Source: Bacillus sp. FJAT-28004
Lineage (GTDB): Bacteria; Bacillota; Bacilli; Paenibacillales; Paenibacillaceae
Length of the DNA stretch: 64,000 nucleotides
Assembly: GCF_001280845.1 (NCBI RefSeq)
Contig: NZ_LGHP01000001.1
Span: forward strand, 1,047,178 to 1,111,177
Direction: 5' to 3'
Position 1 is the stretch's first letter. Every line of letters starts with the position of its first letter. The notes beneath the pieces were generated by a model, which saw only the letters and a program-made list of their open reading frames with translations, did no database searches and had not been told where the DNA came from. This document shows, one piece after another, positions 31,550 to 39,737 of this stretch. The position numbers and the translations under genes are program-made.

Positions 31550-32588
31550 AGTCAAATACGCTCATTACTTCGTGCTTTCTTTCCGTGTATAAGTGACCGT
31601 AAGTGTTGGCAGTTTGCTGAATATCATCATGACGTAAGAGCTCTTTAACAAGGTAGATATCCACTCCCTTGTTGATGAGATATGAAGCATAGCTGTGACG
31701 AAGGTCATGAATACGCAATTCCGGAAACACCATTTTATAGCGCTTGTGAAAGTGCGAATAATGGTAGGGTGCTAATCCACCGAACACATATAACGAATCG
31801 TTGAATCCGTAGATTTTTTCTGCGGATTCTTTTTTTATTTCTCTAAGCATATCTGCAATAAAAGCGGGAAATGGAACATATCCCACGCTGCCGGCAGTTT
31901 TTGGAGTCGTTGGCGTTCGTGTCTTTTGATCTAATGTTTTATTAACAAATAACTGCTGCTTTTGCAGGTCTATATCAGCCCATGTTAGAGCGAAAGCTTC
32001 TCCTACTCGAAGCCCTGTGTAAAGTAACAATCTAGTTAGTTCCTGATATTTATTGCTGGTTAAGCTCATAACACTCTGTTCAAATTCTTCCCGTATAATA
32101 AAGTTTATCTTTGGTTTCACTCTTTGAATCGCACCAGCAGCTAATGTAGGATCAATCTTAAGGCCAAAGAATTTTATAGCGTGGTTTACTAGTATTTTGA
32201 AATTGCTGTACACGGTCCTGGCGCTATTAAGAGAAACAAAGTTATTCTCCAGATGCGTCTTAAAATCCATGGCATGTTGGATATTGGCATCCTTTACTTT
32301 CATATGACCGAATCGCGGATTGATATGCAAATTATACTCGTTTCGGCGCCTACGAATTGTTTTGTCCTTGAGTTTTGTATGTTTAATGTTATGTTCAAAT
32401 ATTTCGTCAAAGGTAACATCCTCCGCATATAAGTCTTTAATACTGGATAGAAAATCAGCCTCGGCAATTATTGCCTCGCTCCTCTTGGCGAATCCTCTTC
32501 TCATTGCTTGTTTATATCTTCCATAGAGATCCTTATAACGAACTTTGAAATACCAAGTTTTGCGTTCTTCGTCCTTATAGACTGGCAT
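31548..32588 (-). CDS. int: tyrosine-type site-specific integrase
   Basis: Phage-type integrase of 346 residues. The N-terminal AP2-like arm-binding region ([16 protein letters not shown]) is followed by a SAM-like core domain and the catalytic domain with Arg in [18 protein letters not shown], and [14 protein letters not shown] holding the Tyr nucleophile. All catalytic residues are present, so it may be active. It points towards attL and starts at ATG 32588 with AAGGGA upstream. It most likely recombines the sufB-derived att core. Confidence 0.93.
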   Translation of the reverse strand: MPVYKDEERKTWYFKVRYKDLYGRYKQAMRRGFAKRSEAIIAEADFLSSIKDLYAEDVTFDEIFEHNIKHTKLKDKTIRRRRNEYNLHINPRFGHMKVKDANIQHAMDFKTHLENNFVSLNSARTVYSNFKILVNHAIKFFGLKIDPTLAAGAIQRVKPKINFIIREEFEQSVMSLTSNKYQELTRLLLYTGLRVGEAFALTWADIDLQKQQLFVNKTLDQKTRTPTTPKTAGSVGYVPFPAFIADMLREIKKESAEKIYGFNDSLYVFGGLAPYHYSHFHKRYKMVFPELRIHDLRHSYASYLINKGVDIYLVKELLRHDDIQQTANTYGHLYTERKHEVMSVFD

Positions 32589-32668
32589 ATTCGATATTTC
32601 CCTTCATCTTCATAAATTATCTTTTAACGAATACTGCAATGTTTCTTCAATGTCGCTGAGTTGAAGCA

Positions 32669-32983
32669 CTAAACGTTGTATGCTTGTCGGATCGTAAAAT
32701 GATGGTTTTTCATCAAATGTTTTAAAGCTGAATCCCATACGATAGGTAGTGATATTCCAATTAATTGATCATTATCAATATGTCTTGTATATGCCGTACT
32801 CGGGACAGTGACGGCGGCACATTCTGGATCAATATCTTCAAAGGTTGTTCGTTCAAATGGAACTTTAATATTAATAAATAACGTCATTCCCCAATCAAAA
32901 TATGGGCTATCAATGATCATCCATATTGGTATCAAAAGGTTATCCTCGCCTGAATCTTCATAAATTACTTTGACGTTTAACAC
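32669..32983 (-). CDS. hypothetical island protein (104 aa)
   Basis: Unrecognised, acidic protein with no membrane segment. It starts at GTG 32983 behind AGAGGAAG and overlaps the end of the ImmA/IrrE-like gene by 26 bases, so it is probably co-translated with it. Function unknown. Confidence 0.55.
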   Translation of the reverse strand: MLNVKVIYEDSGEDNLLIPIWMIIDSPYFDWGMTLFINIKVPFERTTFEDIDPECAAVTVPSTAYTRHIDNDQLIGISLPIVWDSALKHLMKNHHFTIRQAYNV

Positions 32984-33599
32984 TATAGTTCAACTTCCTC
33001 TCAGCAACTTGATTACTTAATCTATCTAAAATTTTCATTGTTTCATCAGAATAGTTGCAGATGCTTGGTTTATTAGTTTGTTTGATTCGAATACTGCGAT
33101 CACGTCGTTCTTGCTCAATCCTTGCAATTACCTGCTGCAACCTACTTTCAACAAAGTCGACTGGGTAATGAAAGGCTTCGGCAATCGAATGGATGTAATC
33201 TTGCCAGTGTCTTTCGGGCTGTATTTCAGATAGTAGGTAGATAGGCATTGAAGCAACCAATTGAAACTGTGATGCTTGAGCTTCTTGAAGCTCTTGGAAC
33301 ATTATTGGCATGTTACCTTGAATTCCTGTGTGTCTTAATGGATGACATAACTCATGGAAAAACTCCATCCTCTGTTCTTCATCAGACATTTTATTATTAA
33401 TAAAAATGAGTGAGTAGCCGCCTTCTTCCCATTCGGCAAAGCAAGGGCCACTATAAAAATTCACAGCGATATTGAATATCTCCGAAACAGATTTAATAGT
33501 TAAGTCTGATGGTGAAAAAATACCATGATACTTGTATAGATTTGTTAACCATATTTCAATATCAGTTGACCTATAAAGATGAAAATCCAAGGTGCGCAT
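32958..33599 (-). CDS. ImmA/IrrE-family metallopeptidase
   Basis: A 213-residue protein with the zinc motif HELCH in EFFHELCHPLRH. In mobile elements such as ICEBs1 this family cleaves the immunity repressor to induce excision. No separate helix-turn-helix repressor gene is visible beside it, which is unusual for a working ImmA-ImmR pair. The Shine-Dalgarno (AGAGAAG) is weak. Confidence 0.8.
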   Translation of the reverse strand: MRTLDFHLYRSTDIEIWLTNLYKYHGIFSPSDLTIKSVSEIFNIAVNFYSGPCFAEWEEGGYSLIFINNKMSDEEQRMEFFHELCHPLRHTGIQGNMPIMFQELQEAQASQFQLVASMPIYLLSEIQPERHWQDYIHSIAEAFHYPVDFVESRLQQVIARIEQERRDRSIRIKQTNKPSICNYSDETMKILDRLSNQVAERKLNYSVKRQSNL

Positions 33600-33646
33600 G
33601 TATGACTTCTCTAATCAGGAACGTATGTTCGTATTTATGGGTAAAA

Positions 33647-33671
33647 AATATAGCCTAAGAAAAGGCTATAA
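33647..33671 (-). terminator. terminator for the small gene at 33689
   Basis: On the minus strand ATAGCCT/AGGCTAT with a short loop, followed by a T run. Confidence 0.75.
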
Positions 33672-33688
33672 ATTGTGTATTAACGAAA

Positions 33689-33799
33689 TTACGATTGATT
33701 CTCGTCCTTTTTACGTTGAGCCTTCCTATAAGCTTCAACAGCAGCTTTAGCAGCAGCTCGAGCGAGATCTAATTCTTCTTCTGTATATTTAGGGGTCAC
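33689..33799 (-). CDS. 36-residue charged alpha-helical protein
   Basis: GTG start at 33799, 7 bases after AAAGG. The peptide begins MTPKYTEEELDLARAAAKAA, is rich in Ala, Glu and Lys and ends near a terminator, which supports real expression. It is too short to classify. Confidence 0.5.
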   Translation of the reverse strand: MTPKYTEEELDLARAAAKAAVEAYRKAQRKKDENQS

Positions 33800-33919
33800 G
33801 CACGAACCTTTATGAGCTTTAGGCGTGATTCAGACAGTAAATATATCCCTATGTTTTTTATCAGATGTTTCAGAGGTTTTGAAGAGAAATCAAGAGGGTC
33901 AAGAAAGGAGGGGGCGTTT

Positions 33920-34885
33920 TTGGCATGGATAGAGAGTCATCAAGAACTAGCAAGGCATCCGAAAACGAAGCGTCTATCACGGCGATTAGGGGTTAATGTA
34001 CCGACAGCAATCGGTCATCTACATATGCTTTGGTGGTGGGCACTTGATTATGCCCCAGGCGGCGATATAACAGCCTACGAGTCAGAAGATATAGCGGAGG
34101 CAGTGAATTGGCCTATAGAAACTGCGGACATGCTTATGACCGCACTTATCGATTCAGGATTTATTGATAAAACAGATAATGTCACTGTACATGACTGGTT
34201 TGATTATGCGGGACGGCTAGTGGACAAGCGCGAACAAAACAAGCAAAGGAAACGGAAGTCACGCGCCAAGCAAGGGGAAAGCGAAGCAAGTCACAGCGTT
34301 GTCACGCGTGACACAAGTGTGACGCAGAGTGACGACAAGCGCGGTCACGGGGCTACAGAAAGAACCCAACAGAACCCAACAGAACCCAACAGAACCATAC
34401 CCAACCATACCAGTACCCAACCAAAACAAGCGGCAACACCGCCTGCTGCTGGTAGCATTAATCCTGTTTATAATCCTTTTCGTCTTTACGAAGCAGAAGG
34501 ATTCGGAACGATCAGCTCTATAACCGCTGATAAAATTAATGATTTTATAAAGGATTATGGTGAGCGATGGGTATGTGAGGCTATGAAAACTGCAACTGTC
34601 GCTGGTAAAAGAAATCTGACCTACGTCAACGGAATACTTAAGCGATACAAAGCAGAGGGAGTGGACGAACCATGGAATGTCGAGCGGAAATCTTCCAGCA
34701 CTAATCAATCATCTTCCCGTTCAGGCAAACCAAGGATTGAGATTGTCTCTGACAACAGACCTAAAGCAGTTGTTACGGATGAAACTCTTCGAGAGTTATG
34801 TGATTTAAGTAGGAAGGCAGATGGTCTTCCACAAGCTACCGAAGCTGATTATCTTGATTTTATCCGAACAGCAAGAAAGGAGTGA
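33920..34885 (+). CDS. phage-type replication protein with DnaD-like C-terminal domain
   Basis: A 321-residue protein. The N-terminal part (WIESHQELARHPKTKRLSRRLG) is a winged-helix replisome-organiser type. A Thr/Gln/Pro-rich linker follows, then a C-terminal DnaD-like domain (NPFRLYEAEGFGTISS, GERWVCEAM, YVNGILKRY). It would open an origin and load helicase, suggesting that the excised island can, or once could, replicate. TTG 33920 follows AAAGGAGGGGG; the frame extends to 33812 without a site. The linker is encoded by a 10-bp tandem repeat. Confidence 0.82.
   Translation: MAWIESHQELARHPKTKRLSRRLGVNVPTAIGHLHMLWWWALDYAPGGDITAYESEDIAEAVNWPIETADMLMTALIDSGFIDKTDNVTVHDWFDYAGRLVDKREQNKQRKRKSRAKQGESEASHSVVTRDTSVTQSDDKRGHGATERTQQNPTEPNRTIPNHTSTQPKQAATPPAAGSINPVYNPFRLYEAEGFGTISSITADKINDFIKDYGERWVCEAMKTATVAGKRNLTYVNGILKRYKAEGVDEPWNVERKSSSTNQSSSRSGKPRIEIVSDNRPKAVVTDETLRELCDLSRKADGLPQATEADYLDFIRTARKE
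34361..34396 (+). repeat. 10-bp tandem repeat inside the replication gene
   Basis: AGAACCCAAC three times plus a partial fourth copy. Because 10 is not a multiple of 3, gain or loss of one unit would shift the frame before the DnaD domain. Confidence 0.85.
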
Positions 34886-34889
34886 TTCA

Positions 34890-35174
34890 ATGCCAGCAGA
34901 TAAGAAAGAGCGTAAAACTATAGTCTGTGATGGGTTCAATCTTACATGGAAAAGTGAGCAATTAGATGACTTGTTAAGACTGCGTAGTGAAGACTATTCC
35001 ATTCAACAAATGGCTAAATACTTCCGTCGTCCTCGTAAAGAGAATCTTGTCGCATTATCAGACATCTTGCAGGAAACCGAATTAGCAGCAATGTTAGGAG
35101 ATTGGTGGGGGGAAAGGTATATAACAAGCCGCAGAAATTTGAGTGTAAGGACTAATATGGTAGGTCGCTTCTGA
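34890..35174 (+). CDS. hypothetical island protein downstream of the replication gene
   Basis: A 94-residue protein, Lys/Arg/Leu-rich, possibly a small DNA-binding helical protein (EDYSIQQMAKYFRRP suggests a helix-turn-helix). ATG 34890 follows AAAGGAG and lies 4 bases after the preceding stop, so the two form an operon. A longer frame from 34821 has no support. Confidence 0.6.
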   Translation: MPADKKERKTIVCDGFNLTWKSEQLDDLLRLRSEDYSIQQMAKYFRRPRKENLVALSDILQETELAAMLGDWWGERYITSRRNLSVRTNMVGRF

Positions 35175-35192
35175 ATGAATAAGCGGTGTACA

Positions 35193-35279
35193 TTAAAGGC
35201 GCTTCCATAAACGGTATTTTACTGTGAAATAAATTGATAATAGAGCGACTAGAATAACTCCTACTGTTTTGAAAGCCAT
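35193..35279 (-). CDS. 28-residue membrane micro-protein
   Basis: ATG at 35279 behind AAAGGAGG. One hydrophobic segment (VGVILVALLSIYFTV) is followed by a basic end (KYRLWKRL). No family recognised. Confidence 0.6.
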   Translation of the reverse strand: MAFKTVGVILVALLSIYFTVKYRLWKRL

Positions 35280-35401
35280 TAGGTTCGCCTCCTTTAATAT
35301 GATCAAGATAAACATACCATATTTTTACTATTCACTCAAAGGTAATTGAAATAACAAAATGAGGGAGGCAAGAACGAACCTCCCTGCTAATCTCGCCAAA
35401 C

Positions 35402-35560
35402 CTACCGGTGTTCTACCAAGTCGATTGCACCAAGAATAAGATGGGCAAGTCCAAAACCTAGAACACCAGTACCAACAAGTTTGTACTTGCTTTTAAGCAG
35501 TGTAGCACCAGAAGCAGATACCACAGTTCCAAGAACGGCAGGAATCAAACCTTCGCGCAT
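35402..35560 (-). CDS. 52-residue hydrophobic protein
   Basis: ATG at 35560 behind AAGGGGTG. Starts MREGLIPAVLGTVVSASGA and has a second Gly/Leu-rich segment (VGTGVLGFGLAHLILGAIDL), so two short membrane helices are likely. A copy of the island's recurrent upstream element lies about 90 bases upstream. Confidence 0.65.
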   Translation of the reverse strand: MREGLIPAVLGTVVSASGATLLKSKYKLVGTGVLGFGLAHLILGAIDLVEHR

Positions 35561-35682
35561 ATACAGCACCCCTTTTGGTTTTGTTTAGCAAGACATTTTA
35601 TTATGTTTCAAAACTACTTTTTTAATCCAAATTGGGGAAAGAACCGACTGAATACCGAAGAGCATGAGAGGAGGGAGGGACG

Positions 35683-35748
35683 ATGAATAGTGTTCCTGTA
35701 CAACAGACTGAAGTAATACCGGCTATCGACTTATTGGACCTTTCTTAA
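35683..35748 (+). CDS. possible 21-residue peptide or gene remnant
   Basis: ATG at 35683 is preceded by GAGGAGGGAGGG, but the frame closes after MNSVPVQQTEVIPAIDLLDL and one more residue. Either a tiny peptide or the 5' remnant of a decayed gene. Confidence 0.3.
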   Translation: MNSVPVQQTEVIPAIDLLDLS

Positions 35749-35897
35749 ATCGTAACACAGTGGATGGTCTTATCAAAAATATGACGCATTATTTTTCCTT
35801 GTAGATTCTTTGCGTATTTGGGTACATTCACATAAACAGTCACCCATTCGTACGACCTGAGCAGGAACAGACCTGAATATTTAGTATCTTTCTGAAC
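35749..35897. other. gene-free stretch in the island
   Basis: No reading frame with a ribosome-binding site and no recognisable RNA gene seen on either strand. It may be remnant sequence. Confidence 0.4.
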
Positions 35898-35930
35898 AAA
35901 AAAATACCCCCCATTAATTTTGGAGGGTAT
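35898..35930 (-). terminator. minus-strand terminator without an obvious gene
   Basis: ATACCCTCC/GGGGGGTAT stem followed by T7 on the minus strand. No gene lies between it and the next terminator to the right, suggesting a lost gene. Confidence 0.65.
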
Positions 35931-36010
35931 ATGGAGTTGAGTTGTCCTCTAAATTATATGAACTTTTTATAAAATATGTTAATTAATATTGAAGAACATG
36001 GGAAAATGCT

Positions 36011-36037
36011 AAAAAAATCCCGCCCGAGGGGCAGGAT
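36011..36037 (-). terminator. terminator of the DUF3231 gene
   Basis: ATCCTGCCC/GGGCGGGAT followed by T7 on the minus strand. Confidence 0.85.
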
Positions 36038-36047
36038 TAATTAATAT

Positions 36048-36566
36048 TTATGCGTTAGCAGTCTCTGGTCGCTTAACTTGAAGTGGAGGAGGTATAAGCC
36101 AACCTTTTTCTTTGCTCAGTTCGAGTATTTTAACGCCTAGTACAGTTTTAGTAAGATGATATTTCGCAAATAAAGCTCCAATATCTTCTCTAATAGACTG
36201 ACCCATAACTTGGCTACAAGCAACTAGTCCAAGTGATGTGTCAGCGGCAATTTTAGCAGCGATTTCAGGATCAGTGAATCTTGCACCTACAGGGATGTCT
36301 TCGAGTTTAACAGGGGGTCTTTCAGGCATCATAGGTACGGAAGCAATTCCGTTATCAGTAAGCAATGTATCACATTCTTTAATCTCCATCTTTGCTTGAT
36401 CAATGAGGGCGTCCAGTATTTTTTTTAAGTCTTTGTCTCCAGCGTGATTTAAGTATGCTTGGTAACAGGATACGGCGCCTTTTGCTACAGTTGAAGCCTG
36501 CCAAACACTAAATATTTCACCGTAGTGCATTGGTTCATCCTTTGGATTACCGCTTAAAATTCCCAT
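36048..36566 (-). CDS. DUF3231 family protein, single domain
   Basis: A 172-residue helical protein. MGILSGNPKDEPMHYGEIF and the following STVAKGAVSCYQAYLNHAGD are typical of the DUF3231 family found in spore-formers, probably ferritin-like; most members have two such domains, this one only one. ATG 36566 is chosen because AAAGGAG lies 8 bases before it; the frame extends a further 49 codons without a site. Function not known. Confidence 0.75.
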   Translation of the reverse strand: MGILSGNPKDEPMHYGEIFSVWQASTVAKGAVSCYQAYLNHAGDKDLKKILDALIDQAKMEIKECDTLLTDNGIASVPMMPERPPVKLEDIPVGARFTDPEIAAKIAADTSLGLVACSQVMGQSIREDIGALFAKYHLTKTVLGVKILELSKEKGWLIPPPLQVKRPETANA

Positions 36567-36770
36567 TCGATTTGCTCCTTTTGATTCATTAATTTTTTGA
36601 ACTGACTTAATATGCTTAACTACACATAAATAATACGAGCAAGGCTGAAATTCACAAAAATACTTGGAAACACTTCGAATTAGGCGGGAAAAATGAACGA
36701 AGCTATTTTGCACTCAAATGAACCCCCCAATAAATGCAGGGGTTCATGAAAAACGATTCTCTATTCTTGC

Positions 36771-37094
36771 TTAAGTACGTTCCCGATCTCGGCTTCTTAA
36801 TCCGATTAAGCCCGTTAAGCCAAGCAAACCAAGCCAGCCCCAATTATTTCTTCTATCGTCTGTTGTCGCATTTGTCCGATAGTTGTTTGCATTCATACCA
36901 GTGTTATTTGCTCCATAGCCATCTCCATAGCCGTTTATTTGATTAGTGGTTGTGTTGTTTGTTCCATAACTGTTCATACGATTGTTATCTGTTGTCATCC
37001 TATCTACTTGATTTGATTGTTCCGCGAAGGCAGGGAAGCATAGTGCGGAAGATAGGATTGTAAAGGCAAATAGCAACGAGTAAATTTTTTTCAT
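36771..37094 (-). CDS. WGxxGxxG-type small surface protein
   Basis: A 107-residue protein with a signal peptide (MKKIYSLLFAFTILSSALCF), an Asn/Thr/Tyr/Gly-rich middle (NNTTTNQINGYGDGYG) and a C-terminal WGWLGLLGLTGLIGL segment followed by RSRDRE. The last part matches the WGxxGxxG C-terminal anchor or sorting pattern. Probably exported and anchored at the membrane. AAGGAG precedes the ATG. Confidence 0.7.
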   Translation of the reverse strand: MKKIYSLLFAFTILSSALCFPAFAEQSNQVDRMTTDNNRMNSYGTNNTTTNQINGYGDGYGANNTGMNANNYRTNATTDDRRNNWGWLGLLGLTGLIGLRSRDRERT

Positions 37095-37245
37095 TTTTAC
37101 TAATTCTCCTTGTGTTCAAATTTTTTACGTTTATAAGTTACCCTTATTGAAAATAAAATATTCTGTTCGCTAAGATACGTTAAAGTAACAAAATGAATAT
37201 TAAGTAGCTTGGGAAGTTATCGAATTGTATTTGAAAGATCTGAAT

Positions 37246-37347
37246 TTATAAACACCGTCTGATTACTGAAATGAAAGCAATAATCACCAACAAAGTGAAT
37301 AATAACAGGATAATAACGATATTAGAACCACCAACAAATTCACCCAT
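37246..37347 (-). CDS. 33-residue YjcZ/YtzI-like membrane micro-protein
   Basis: ATG at 37347 behind GGAGGTGA. It begins MGEFVGGSNIVIILLLFTLL, continues with a second hydrophobic run and ends RRCL. The Gly-rich start plus single Ile/Leu/Val helix is typical of small sporulation-associated YjcZ-type proteins. A CATAGCGTA box (sigma-K-like -10) lies at 37373-37381. Confidence 0.7.
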   Translation of the reverse strand: MGEFVGGSNIVIILLLFTLLVIIAFISVIRRCL

Positions 37348-37481
37348 CAAATACTCACCTCCCAATATTTAATACGCTATGCAGATTATATACGGATGAC
37401 AATTTGGGATTGGACGTTTGCTCTGCAGTGATGAGTGACCAGATTGGATATTGAAGATTTTGATATGAATTATTAGAACGC

Positions 37482-37504
37482 AAAAGACCCATAGAATGGG
37501 TCTT
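37482..37504 (-). terminator. terminator for the micro-gene at 37582
   Basis: AAGACCCAT/ATGGGTCTT with a 3-base loop, then TTTTGCG on the minus strand. Confidence 0.65.
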
Positions 37505-37581
37505 CTGAATAGATCTTGTTCGAATAATTCTATATTTTGTAAGAAGGTAAAAGTTGAAATCGAGCTGCAAAATTAATAGTC

Positions 37582-37743
37582 TCAGAAGTTGCAGCCTGTG
37601 CTGATACCTTCAACTCTTCTTTCATCTTTTCTGTCTTCTCTTCTTTCTTCTCTTCTCTCGTTGCGGCCGAGGACGCCAACACTACAAGCAATAATCACTA
37701 ATAGAATGAAAAGCACCAGAATCGTACCAAGGTTATTGTTCAT
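37582..37743 (-). CDS. 53-residue YjcZ-like micro-protein with charged tail
   Basis: ATG at 37743 behind AAGGAGGT. It begins MNNNLGTILVLFILLVIIAC, the same helix as the gene at 37812, then continues with a repeated Arg/Glu tail (RNERREERREDRKDERR). Its first 20 codons and leader are a direct duplicate of its neighbour. The opposite-strand frame here is a shadow. Confidence 0.7.
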   Translation of the reverse strand: MNNNLGTILVLFILLVIIACSVGVLGRNERREERREDRKDERRVEGISTGCNF

Positions 37744-37759
37744 TATTCAATTTACCTCC
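37681..37759. repeat. direct repeat, copy 1 of the micro-gene duplication
   Basis: 79 bases that match 37842-37920 with about five differences. The repeat covers the ribosome-binding site and the first 20 codons of the two micro-genes. Confidence 0.9.
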
Positions 37760-37811
37760 TTAAGTCTTAGTGAATTATAAAAGTTAGCGTACACAGTTTA
37801 AGTCTATGGGA

Positions 37812-37904
37812 TTAGTAATTGTCATGGTGGCGGCGGTTGCAACTACAAGCGATAATCACTAATAAAATGAAAAGCACCAGAATCGTACCAAGGTTATTGT
37901 GCAC
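37812..37904 (-). CDS. 30-residue YjcZ-like micro-protein
   Basis: GTG start at 37904 behind GGAGGTGA. It begins MHNNLGTILVLFILLVIIAC and ends with a short Cys/Asn/His-rich tail (SCNRRHHDNY). Paralogue of the gene at 37582. A CATACTCTA box (sigma-K-like -10) lies at 37940-37948. Confidence 0.7.
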   Translation of the reverse strand: MHNNLGTILVLFILLVIIACSCNRRHHDNY

Positions 37905-37920
37905 TATTCAATTCACCTCC
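37842..37920. repeat. direct repeat, copy 2 of the micro-gene duplication
   Basis: Partner of 37681-37759, 161 bases away and about 94 percent identical by eye. Confidence 0.9.
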
Positions 37921-38191
37921 CTGTGTTTTGACTACCATGTAGAGTATGTATTGATAGAATTTAGTGATTGGATGTTTGTTCCGGTATGATACTAGCCTTA
38001 TATAAAAGGATAGGACAAAAGTGTGGACGATTTGCTGAGACAATATTGAATGAATATTGAAGATCATGGATGCAAGAGAAAATCATAATTGAAGACGTCG
38101 TTTCTCAAACCACATGCATTGTGCTTCCTAATAGGGCAGCTGGGAAGTTATGATGCAATATTTTATCCCAGACAGCCCTATAAAATGGCTA

Positions 38192-38371
38192 TCATTTTAT
38201 TTTTGAGTACTCATGTGATAAGGAATTAAGGATCTGCTGAAACAGAATCTTAGAATTTGTACTTTGACGGGGTTCCAAATGATCAAGCTCATTAAATGAA
38301 CTTTCAATGCGTTCTCCGTGCAAGCGAACGTATGATTTTAATTTCTTTGATTTCTTTTTCATGCTAATCAT
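38192..38371 (-). CDS. 59-residue basic protein
   Basis: ATG at 38371 behind CAGGAGG. It begins MISMKKKSKKLKSYVRLHGE and continues as a polar, probably helical protein ending HEYSKIK. No family recognised. It shares the recurrent upstream element (38461-38483) with other island genes, which supports its being real. Confidence 0.65.
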   Translation of the reverse strand: MISMKKKSKKLKSYVRLHGERIESSFNELDHLEPRQSTNSKILFQQILNSLSHEYSKIK

Positions 38372-38483
38372 TAAGGCCTCCTGAATTTTAAGATCTTAGA
38401 TTGTAAGTTTGGGGAATGTAACTTGTCAGTGCATTCGTCTAAGTGATTGGAATGAACACTGTCTGAATATTAAGCTTCATTGG

Positions 38484-38510
38484 AAAAAGAAAGCCCATAG
38501 AATGGGCCTT
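38484..38510 (-). terminator. orphan minus-strand terminator next to the IS remnant
   Basis: AAGGCCCAT/ATGGGCTT stem then TCTTTTTCC on the minus strand, resembling the one at 37482. No minus-strand gene ends near it; the IS remnant begins 80 bases to the right, so a small gene may have been lost there. Confidence 0.55.
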
Positions 38511-38589
38511 CTTATTAATGCGATTTTATAAGTTAACGAAAGGAGGTTACGCAATTAAATAATAAATGAAATGAATTTAATCAAATAAA

Positions 38590-39366
38590 AAATCCTCCGG
38601 CGTCTACGTGAAACGATTGCACACAGATAAGGATAAGCAGGATAAGCAGCTGATTCGTGGCACTTTTGAATATTATAGAGGCGTGTATGGGTACCGCCAG
38701 ACTCAATTATTCTTGTACCAAGATCATGGCGTGTGGATGAACCACAAGAAGGTTTTCCGGCTAATGCAAGAAATGGAGCTGTGCTCTAGAGTACGTTGTA
38801 AGTACCATCACAGTTCACGAAACTGGAACATCAGTGACCGCGTTACTAAGAATATCCTGGAACGCAAGTTTCAAGCTGAAGCGCCCAATCAAAAGTGGGT
38901 AACTGAGGTCACACAGTCTAGAATTGGTGATGTTTGGCTATATCTATCTGCCATTAAAGACTTGTGCCAGAACGAAATTATCGCTTACCAAACTAGTCTT
39001 CACAATGACAAGCAACTTGTTCTGCAGACGTTCTCTAAGGCGTTTGAAAAGGAAAAGGACGTGACGGGGCTGATCGTTCACAGCGATCAATGATCCCAGT
39101 ACACGTCCTACGATTACCACGACAATCTGACAAAGGTTGGCACCCAAATCAGCATGACTCGACGAGGCAATTGTAACGACAATGCCTCAATGGAGAGCTT
39201 CTTCTCGCATTTGAAGACAGAAGCGCTCTATCCTTATGATATTCGATCGGTAGAAGAAGCACAAAGCCGAATTGAAGAATATATACACTTTTACAACAAC
39301 AAGCGTCCGCAAAGAAAACTAAACAAGCTGGCTCCGGTTCAATACCGGCTCCAGCTTGTTAGGTAG
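38590..39366 (+). pseudogene. IS3-family transposase OrfB, broken
   Basis: The rve integrase domain is recognisable: YRGVYGYRQ, KWVTEVTQS, IVHSDQ, then SQYTSYDYH, SMTRRGNCNDNASMESFF and HFYNNKRPQRKLN. It is broken in three ways: the start is missing, a TGA stands at 39091-39093 where GGA (Gly of HSDQGSQY) is expected, and the first catalytic Asp of the DDE triad is Glu (WVTEVT). The frame continues unchanged after the stop, so this is a point nonsense mutation. Confidence 0.88.
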
Positions 39367-39405
39367 GGTCTTTTATTCAGTGTCCGCTATCTGGGGTCTT
39401 GACCA
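38590..39405 (+). mobile_element. IS3-family (IS150-like) element, 5'-truncated remnant
   Basis: Holds the 3' two thirds of a transposase orfB and a terminal sequence TGTCCGCTATCTGGGGTCTT plus GACCA at 39381-39405, the typical right end of this group. orfA, the start of orfB and the left inverted repeat are absent. Confidence 0.8.
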
Positions 39406-39523
39406 ATCCACGAAGGGTTTTTATGATTATGCTGAAAATGGTGAAGCAGTTTATTGATTTACAAGAAACAAAATAAATATAAGAGTATGTAAGAGCGCTT
39501 GTATAAGCAAGCGCTCCACAAAG

Positions 39524-39637
39524 TTAGCAATGGTGTTTTTTTCTTCTGTGCTTCTTGCCGATAATAAGAACTTTTTGACCAGGTTTAACAAAAATAACTT
39601 TAATCTCTTTCTCTCTGCAAGCATCTCCGAATCCCAT
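39524..39637 (-). CDS. 37-residue basic, His-tailed protein
   Basis: ATG at 39637 lies 9 bases after AAAAGGAG. It begins MGFGDACREKEIKVIFVKPG and ends with a Lys/Arg/His/Cys-rich tail (KKHRRKKHHC). The beta-strand-like middle and basic tail suggest a spore-coat or nucleic-acid-binding peptide, but I recognise no family. Confidence 0.65.
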   Translation of the reverse strand: MGFGDACREKEIKVIFVKPGQKVLIIGKKHRRKKHHC

Positions 39638-39737
39638 GCCAATCAACTCCTTTTCCTCAAGTTAATCTAGTATATTCATAGATTAATAGGTTTGATTGGG
39701 TATTTGATATTCCAGAGGTAATTGAGTTTTCAGCAGA

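Noticed and set aside
37355-37570. 71-codon minus-strand frame
   Set aside because: It runs through a terminator and the promoter of the micro-gene at 37246 and has no good start site.
37589-37780. 63-codon plus-strand frame rich in Ser and Leu
   Set aside because: It is the mirror of the Arg/Glu-tailed micro-gene on the minus strand, which has the ribosome-binding site.
37912-38069. A minus-strand frame of about 57 codons through the leader of the micro-gene at 37812
   Set aside because: It contains the promoter-like box and repeated element, and lacks a ribosome-binding site; likely chance.
38130-38180. Inverted repeat AGGGCAGCTGGGA with TCCCAGACAGCCCT as a terminator
   Set aside because: Neither strand has a T run after the stem; purpose unclear.
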